DNA of 64,000 bases from Fibrobacter sp. UBA7003 (GTDB taxonomy: Bacteria; Fibrobacterota; Fibrobacteria; Fibrobacterales; Fibrobacteraceae), in NCBI GenBank assembly GCA_002449765.1, contig DJXN01000010.1:62001-126000 (forward strand), given 5' to 3'. Under the pieces are notes generated by a model. The model searched no databases. It saw only the letters and a list, made by a program, of their open reading frames with translations, and was not told the origin of the DNA. Of the stretch, positions 60,135 through 64,000 are shown one piece after another (the first letter of the stretch is position 1; each line of letters begins with the position of its first letter). A program made the position numbers and the translations under genes.

Positions 60135-60713
60135 ATGAAAAAAACATGTCTTTCTATAGCGATATTTGCATGCGTTGCCTTTGCTGGCAATATTTTCAAT
60201 GCAGATGGTTCCATCAACAAGGAATCTGCCGAATATAAAAAAGCGAATGAGAAATGCAATAATGGATGCGATTATGAAGATTGGAGCGTTTCAGACTCGT
60301 TGTCATATTCATTAGATGGCAAGACTTTTAGTCGTGGACATATAATAACGGGAAATCAACCATCTGAAAGTCTTCCACTATACATAAAATTTAGCTCAAC
60401 CATAAAAACAGACCATTGGTTTGAGACTACCCAAACCCTCATTCCTATTGCTATAAAAGTGAATGCAGAAAACGGATTTAAATATTATATGGTATCACAG
60501 GGAAATGGAGATTTTTCATGGATTAAGAATGAACGCGAAGGGGTCTATAAATTTCATGCCCTAGGTAATAAAAACGGAATAGAAAGCGAATCTGTTCTAA
60601 AACTTTCCTCTATAAAATCTGGTACAGTAAGCATACAGGTCATTTATCTAAACGAATCGCTAAATCGCAGATACGGAAACAAGTACAGCATCTACGTCCA
60701 CCCCAAGAAATAA
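60135..60713 (+). CDS. Secreted hypothetical protein, candidate periplasmic immunity protein
   Basis: The 192-aa product has a signal peptide (KTCLSIAIFACVAFAG) and a beta-rich mature part (LSYSLDGKTFSRGHIITGNQ, IAIKVNAENGFKYYMVSQGN). No family is recognised. It lies 38 bases after the nuclease-like toxin gene with AGGAAG eight bases before its ATG, so the two are probably cotranscribed. A secreted product next to a secreted nuclease suggests immunity in the periplasm, but this is inference. Confidence 0.6.
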   Translation: MKKTCLSIAIFACVAFAGNIFNADGSINKESAEYKKANEKCNNGCDYEDWSVSDSLSYSLDGKTFSRGHIITGNQPSESLPLYIKFSSTIKTDHWFETTQTLIPIAIKVNAENGFKYYMVSQGNGDFSWIKNEREGVYKFHALGNKNGIESESVLKLSSIKSGTVSIQVIYLNESLNRRYGNKYSIYVHPKK

Positions 60714-60870
60714 AATTTCCAAGATTGTTGAACATTCATTCCCACAATTGTGAAAAATCGGGCCCGACATGCCAATTTGGCCAGCCCAAAAGATATCGGC
60801 CTGTTTATATTGAGCAATCCTATTTAATATTTTTGCTACTTTCAACAAAAATATTAAATAAGTGACATTT

Positions 60871-61767
60871 TTACGCAAAAACACCCAGGTCGATGATTTT
60901 CTGCAGGGAGGCTATGGTGTCCTTGTATCTGGTGTTGTCAAAAATAAAGAATCGCGTCACCCCTTCGTAATCCTGCTTGAAAAAGTTCTTTTCGCAGATT
61001 TCTTTCAAAAGCCGATTGATATTTATCTCTGGTTTTGCCGAAGGGCAGATGTCTAATGAACGGCGAATTTCGCGAACTTTCTCAAGAAGTTCTTTGAATT
61101 GCTCGTCGAATTTAACTAGCGGAAGTATCTTGTGAATATCGTAAATGTGTCGCGATAGACGGCGGGACTTTTGGGTTAGATAATAGTCGCAGATAGCGAA
61201 TATCTTGTCAATTAAAGTTCGCTCCAAAGCCTGAACGTTCATCATGAACGGTTCCAGTCCGTAATCGCGCAATGAAATATCTTTTGCGTAATCTGCGATG
61301 TAGTTCCCTATTGGCATCGCTTTGAACGGAAACACTGCCGTGACAAGGCTTGTTTCAACCTTGACAGCGGGGACGATATGTGCATTGGATTTGCAGAGCG
61401 GCTTGTATTCGAATATGTAGTTGTTTATGTCGCGGTCGCTTTGCGTTTTGTCAAAATTAGTAATGACAAGGCCCAATTTGTCGGCGATGGGGGCGATTAT
61501 GTTGTATTTAAGTTTCTTTCGCCGCGCCGCCCCGATATGCTCCGAAAAGGAAATGTCGATATCTTCCGAGAAACGGTTAATGACCTTCAATGCCTTGGAA
61601 AGCGAAGTGCCGCCCTTGAAAACGGCTTTGTCCGACGAGGCCGCAATCTCTTTTAGAATAAGGGAAACGTAGTAGTCCTTTTCGACAACTGCATCCAAGA
61701 TATTTAAGGAATCACTAACATCTTGAATTATTTTTTTGAAAAGGGGTTTGTCTTCATGCAAGTACAT
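60871..61767 (-). CDS. AbiEii-type nucleotidyltransferase toxin
   Basis: The 298-aa protein has VFKGGTSLSKALKVINRFSEDIDI (in two parts), the GGTSLS-x-DxD nucleotidyltransferase motif of AbiEii/AbiGii toxins, and a helical C-terminal part with ALERTLIDKIFAICDYYLTQ. This family inhibits growth by nucleotide transfer, to tRNA in the MenT relatives, and can give abortive infection. It overlaps the antitoxin gene by 14 bases. Confidence 0.9.
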   Translation of the reverse strand: MYLHEDKPLFKKIIQDVSDSLNILDAVVEKDYYVSLILKEIAASSDKAVFKGGTSLSKALKVINRFSEDIDISFSEHIGAARRKKLKYNIIAPIADKLGLVITNFDKTQSDRDINNYIFEYKPLCKSNAHIVPAVKVETSLVTAVFPFKAMPIGNYIADYAKDISLRDYGLEPFMMNVQALERTLIDKIFAICDYYLTQKSRRLSRHIYDIHKILPLVKFDEQFKELLEKVREIRRSLDICPSAKPEININRLLKEICEKNFFKQDYEGVTRFFIFDNTRYKDTIASLQKIIDLGVFA

Positions 61768-62374
61768 CGTAAAGCCTCAAGTCGTAGATATACTTGTATG
61801 TTTTTAGTGGGAAGTTCTCGATGTATTTATCTACGTCGGCGCGGAGAATCTTGTTGCGCAAGATATGCCTGCGGATGATGTCGGGCGCTTCTTCCTCGCA
61901 GCAGTAGTCCGTATATTCTTCAACATCTTTAAGCAAGTCTAAAAGTTGGAGTACGTTGCGGTTTTCCTTGGTGACGGCAATCTTGGCGCGACGAATGTAG
62001 TATGGAGTGTGTCCAACTTTAACCTCACGGGCGATAGCTGTTGAATTATTAGTTACGATTTCTGCCTTATACGGCACCTGCAGACACAATCCCAACTGGT
62101 TAGCGAAGGTGTAACCCGAATAATAACCGTAAATTTCATCGCCATCGGTGATGTACTTGTACTCGGCCACCATGTTCGACGATATGGGGTAGTATTCGTG
62201 GTTGGGGTCCGGCAAAAAATAGACCCCCGGTTCAAACCGCGAAAGTTCGCCCGCATCGACCAGTTTCTTGAATTGCTGTCGCAGATTACCAGCCGAAAGC
62301 CCGAGTGGTTCGGCGTCTTCGGTGAAAATCGGTTTCCCCGGCCCAAATTTTGATTTCAAGAATTCCAAAAGCAT
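61754..62374 (-). CDS. AbiEi-type antitoxin/transcription regulator (DUF6088-like)
   Basis: The 206-aa protein has an N-terminal winged-helix-like part (SAGNLRQQFKKLVDAGELSRFEPGVYFLP) and a C-terminal domain (EIVTNNSTAIAREVKVGHTPYYI) in the AbiEi/DUF6088 style. AbiEi proteins repress their own promoter and neutralise AbiEii without stable contact (type IV system). The promoter has an inverted repeat spanning its spacer and -10, a probable AbiEi site. Confidence 0.85.
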   Translation of the reverse strand: MLLEFLKSKFGPGKPIFTEDAEPLGLSAGNLRQQFKKLVDAGELSRFEPGVYFLPDPNHEYYPISSNMVAEYKYITDGDEIYGYYSGYTFANQLGLCLQVPYKAEIVTNNSTAIAREVKVGHTPYYIRRAKIAVTKENRNVLQLLDLLKDVEEYTDYCCEEEAPDIIRRHILRNKILRADVDKYIENFPLKTYKYIYDLRLYDVLA

Positions 62375-62388
62375 TTTGCACCCTCATT

Positions 62389-62427
62389 AACACTTTTTAA
62401 TATATATAATAAAAAAGTGTTTGTCAA
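62389..62427 (-). promoter_or_regulatory. AbiE promoter with embedded inverted-repeat operator
   Basis: On the minus strand TTGACA (62422-62427) and TATATT (62399-62404) are 17 bases apart. AACACTTTTT (62389-62398) and AAAAAGTGTT (62412-62421) are perfect 10-bp inverted repeats bracketing the -10. Binding there would block transcription. Confidence 0.8.
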
Positions 62428-62432
62428 TGGGT

Positions 62433-62465
62433 AAAAAAACACCCCCGACACTTCAATGCCGGGGG
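62433..62465 (-). terminator. Terminator of dnaJ
   Basis: On the minus strand CCCCCGGCA-TTGAA-GTGTCGGGGG forms a strong stem followed by TGTTTTTTTA, 72 bases after the dnaJ stop. Confidence 0.8.
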
Positions 62466-62536
62466 CGATATTCTCAAAGTGAGCGCAACGCGCGAACGAC
62501 CTCATACCTCAGAGGCACCGTGCGCCGACCTCACAC

Positions 62537-63679
62537 CTATTTGAACAGATTCTTCATCTTCTCGAGGAAGGATTCTTCCTGTGCGGTTTCCTTGTCGTGC
62601 CTGAGTTCCGCGAGTTTCTGGTAGAGTTCCTTCTCTTCGCGGGAGATGTCCTTCGGGATTTCCACGCCGATGTTCACGTAGAGGCTTCCACGGTCGCCGC
62701 GCTTGTTCAGCGGGTACAGGCCCTGTTCGCGCAGGCGCAAGATGCTCCCGGCCTGAGTTCCGGCCGCAATCTTGATCTGCACTTCGCCACCGTCCAGCGT
62801 CGGGATTCGCTGCGTTCCGCCAAGGACCAGCTTGTGGACCGGAACTTTGATTTCGCAGTGCAAATCGTCGCCTTCGCGGGTGTAGAAGTCGTCGGGCTTT
62901 TCGGCAATGACCGCCAGCAAGTCGCCGCAGGCACCGCCGCGAGGCCCGCAGTTGCCTTCGCCTCGCAGGTTCAGGTACTGCCCTTCGGCAACGCCCGCCG
63001 GAATCTTGATGGAAATTTCTTCGGTTTCCTGGACGCGGCCCTCGCCGTGGCAATGCGGGCACGGTTTCGCGATGACTTCGCCCATGCCGTTACAGGTGGG
63101 GCAGGCGCTCTCGGAAACCATCTGGAAGAACCCGCCAGACACGCGGCGCACGCGCCCCGTACCCTTACAGGTATCGCAAGTCTTGATGTCGGTGCCGCCC
63201 TTGCCGTTACATTCCGTACACGGCGTGTAGCGTTTCAGGCGAACCTTCTTGGTGCAGCCCTCGAAGATTTCCTTGTAGCTGAGCGCCACCTTGATCTGCA
63301 AATCGTTTCCGCGGGGAGGCCCGGCCTTGCGACCGCCACGACGGCTGCCGCCAAAACCACCGAATCCGCCACCGAAAATATCGCCAAAGTTCGCGAAGAT
63401 ATCCTCGAAACTGAATCCTTGGCCGCCGAATCCGCCGCCACCAAAACCGCCACCGGGGGCGTTGAAGCCGAACTGGTCATACTGCTTACGCTTCTCGGGG
63501 TTGCTGAGCACATCGTAGGCCTCGGCAGCCTCCTTGAACTTCTCTTCGGCTTCCTTGTCGCCCGGGTTCTTGTCCGGGTGGTACTTGATGGCAAGCTTCT
63601 TGTAGGCGTGCTTGATCTCGTCAGCACTCGCGTCCTTGCCGACGCCTAGAACTTCGTAATAATCTCTTTTTTCAGCCAT
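62537..63679 (-). CDS. dnaJ: Chaperone protein DnaJ
   Basis: The 380-aa co-chaperone has the J domain (residues 5-70, [20 protein letters not shown] and HPD), a Gly/Phe-rich region, four zinc motifs ([32 protein letters not shown]) and a C-terminal substrate-binding part. It stimulates DnaK ATPase activity. It lies 100 bases downstream of dnaK on the same strand. A short AAAAAGG...CCTTTTT hairpin between them might partly reduce read-through. Confidence 0.96.
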   Translation of the reverse strand: MAEKRDYYEVLGVGKDASADEIKHAYKKLAIKYHPDKNPGDKEAEEKFKEAAEAYDVLSNPEKRKQYDQFGFNAPGGGFGGGGFGGQGFSFEDIFANFGDIFGGGFGGFGGSRRGGRKAGPPRGNDLQIKVALSYKEIFEGCTKKVRLKRYTPCTECNGKGGTDIKTCDTCKGTGRVRRVSGGFFQMVSESACPTCNGMGEVIAKPCPHCHGEGRVQETEEISIKIPAGVAEGQYLNLRGEGNCGPRGGACGDLLAVIAEKPDDFYTREGDDLHCEIKVPVHKLVLGGTQRIPTLDGGEVQIKIAAGTQAGSILRLREQGLYPLNKRGDRGSLYVNIGVEIPKDISREEKELYQKLAELRHDKETAQEESFLEKMKNLFK

Positions 63680-63779
63680 AATATGCCTTCGGCTTCACTT
63701 CGATTAACAAACTCTATTTACGCAAAAAGGATTGCCCCTTTTTGAGAGGCGAATCCTGTTTGATTTTTTAAGGTTGAAA

Positions 63780-64000
63780 TTAGTCAACCACTTCCGCGTC
63801 GACGACTTCCGGACCGTCGCCCTTCTTGTCGTTCTTCGGCTGTTCAGAAGCACCCGGCTGCGGACCCGGCTGAGCCTGGTTTGCACCGGCGGCCTGGGCC
63901 ATGGAGCTGATCATGCCCTGGAGCTTGTCCATAGCGGCCTTGATCTCTTCCTTGGTGCCGTTGTCCTTCTTGGCCTTGATGTCGTCGATGGCAGCCTGCA
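63780..64000 (-). CDS. dnaK: DnaK C-terminal part (cut by window edge)
   Basis: 73 codons before the stop at 63780. The product reads AAIDDIKAKKDNGTKEEIKA, MDKLQGMISSMAQAAGA and ends in PEVVDAEVVD, the disordered Gly/Pro/Gln tail and EVVD-type terminus of DnaK. The rest of the gene lies beyond the window edge. DnaK and dnaJ form the usual pair. Confidence 0.93.
   Translation of the reverse strand, partial: QAAIDDIKAKKDNGTKEEIKAAMDKLQGMISSMAQAAGANQAQPGPQPGASEQPKNDKKGDGPEVVDAEVVD

Overview
The window looks like chromosomal DNA of a Fibrobacter species (phylum Fibrobacterota). Lineage markers are two lipoproteins ending in the 'Fibrobacter succinogenes major paralogous' (FISUMP) domain, a TIGR02147-type regulator that is an expanded family in this genus, secreted GH5 and GH26 enzymes with CBM11/30- or CBM35-like modules, Ser-rich linkers and C-terminal sorting-like domains, and many TATATT -10 boxes very close to start codons. 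Base composition is about 50% GC in core genes and clearly lower in parts of 17.5-26 kb and 54-62 kb.

Layout. 1-0.3 kb: 5' part of nspC (minus strand). 0.4-3.8 kb: a secreted protein, a FecCD-type ABC permease and ATPase, and a TraB/GumN lipoprotein. 3.8-5.3 kb: argH. 5.4-9.4 kb: tightly overlapping biotin operon bioA-bioW-bioF-bioD. 9.4-14.7 kb: plant cell wall block (SGNH esterase, GH26 mannanase, TIGR02147 regulator, CBM lipoprotein). 14.7-17.5 kb: LysR regulator divergent from a flavodoxin-like protein and an alpha/beta hydrolase. 17.5-26.6 kb: accessory region with an ORF6N/PLD-like gene and its tiny zinc-ribbon partner, hairpin-rich gene-free DNA, small secreted and membrane proteins, one copy of a ~310-nt RNA-like element, an AAA ATPase/SEC-C operon under a triple operator, and a 51-aa/GNAT pair; part of it is bracketed by 28-bp direct repeats. 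26.6-30.3 kb: cyclophilin-like lipoprotein, then an operon of an MBL-like protein, Rrf2 regulator, zinc macrodomain and class M sirtuin. 30.4-32.4 kb: arsR, redox protein, arsC, ArsP-type permease. 32.4-53.8 kb: mostly housekeeping (PAP2 phosphatase, GCS2/RimK pair, tRNA-Pro, trmFO, AICAR transformylase, GH5 cellulase, NifU, DUF748, YdcF-like, rimI, tsaB, ddl, tgt, a DUF2156 protein and others). 53.9-62.4 kb: second copy of the RNA-like element, two FISUMP lipoproteins, a polymorphic-toxin-like secreted nuclease with neighbouring immunity candidates, and an AbiE-type toxin-antitoxin pair. 62.5-64 kb: dnaJ and the 3' end of dnaK.

The most promising undescribed signals are (i) the ~310-nt element present twice with compensatory base changes, (ii) two families of short palindromes inside or at the ends of genes whose arms covary, one of them adding an in-frame peptide to RimI, and (iii) the ATPase/SEC-C module with three CACAA-N2-TTGTG operators. 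All identifications come from reading the sequence and family knowledge; no database search was run.
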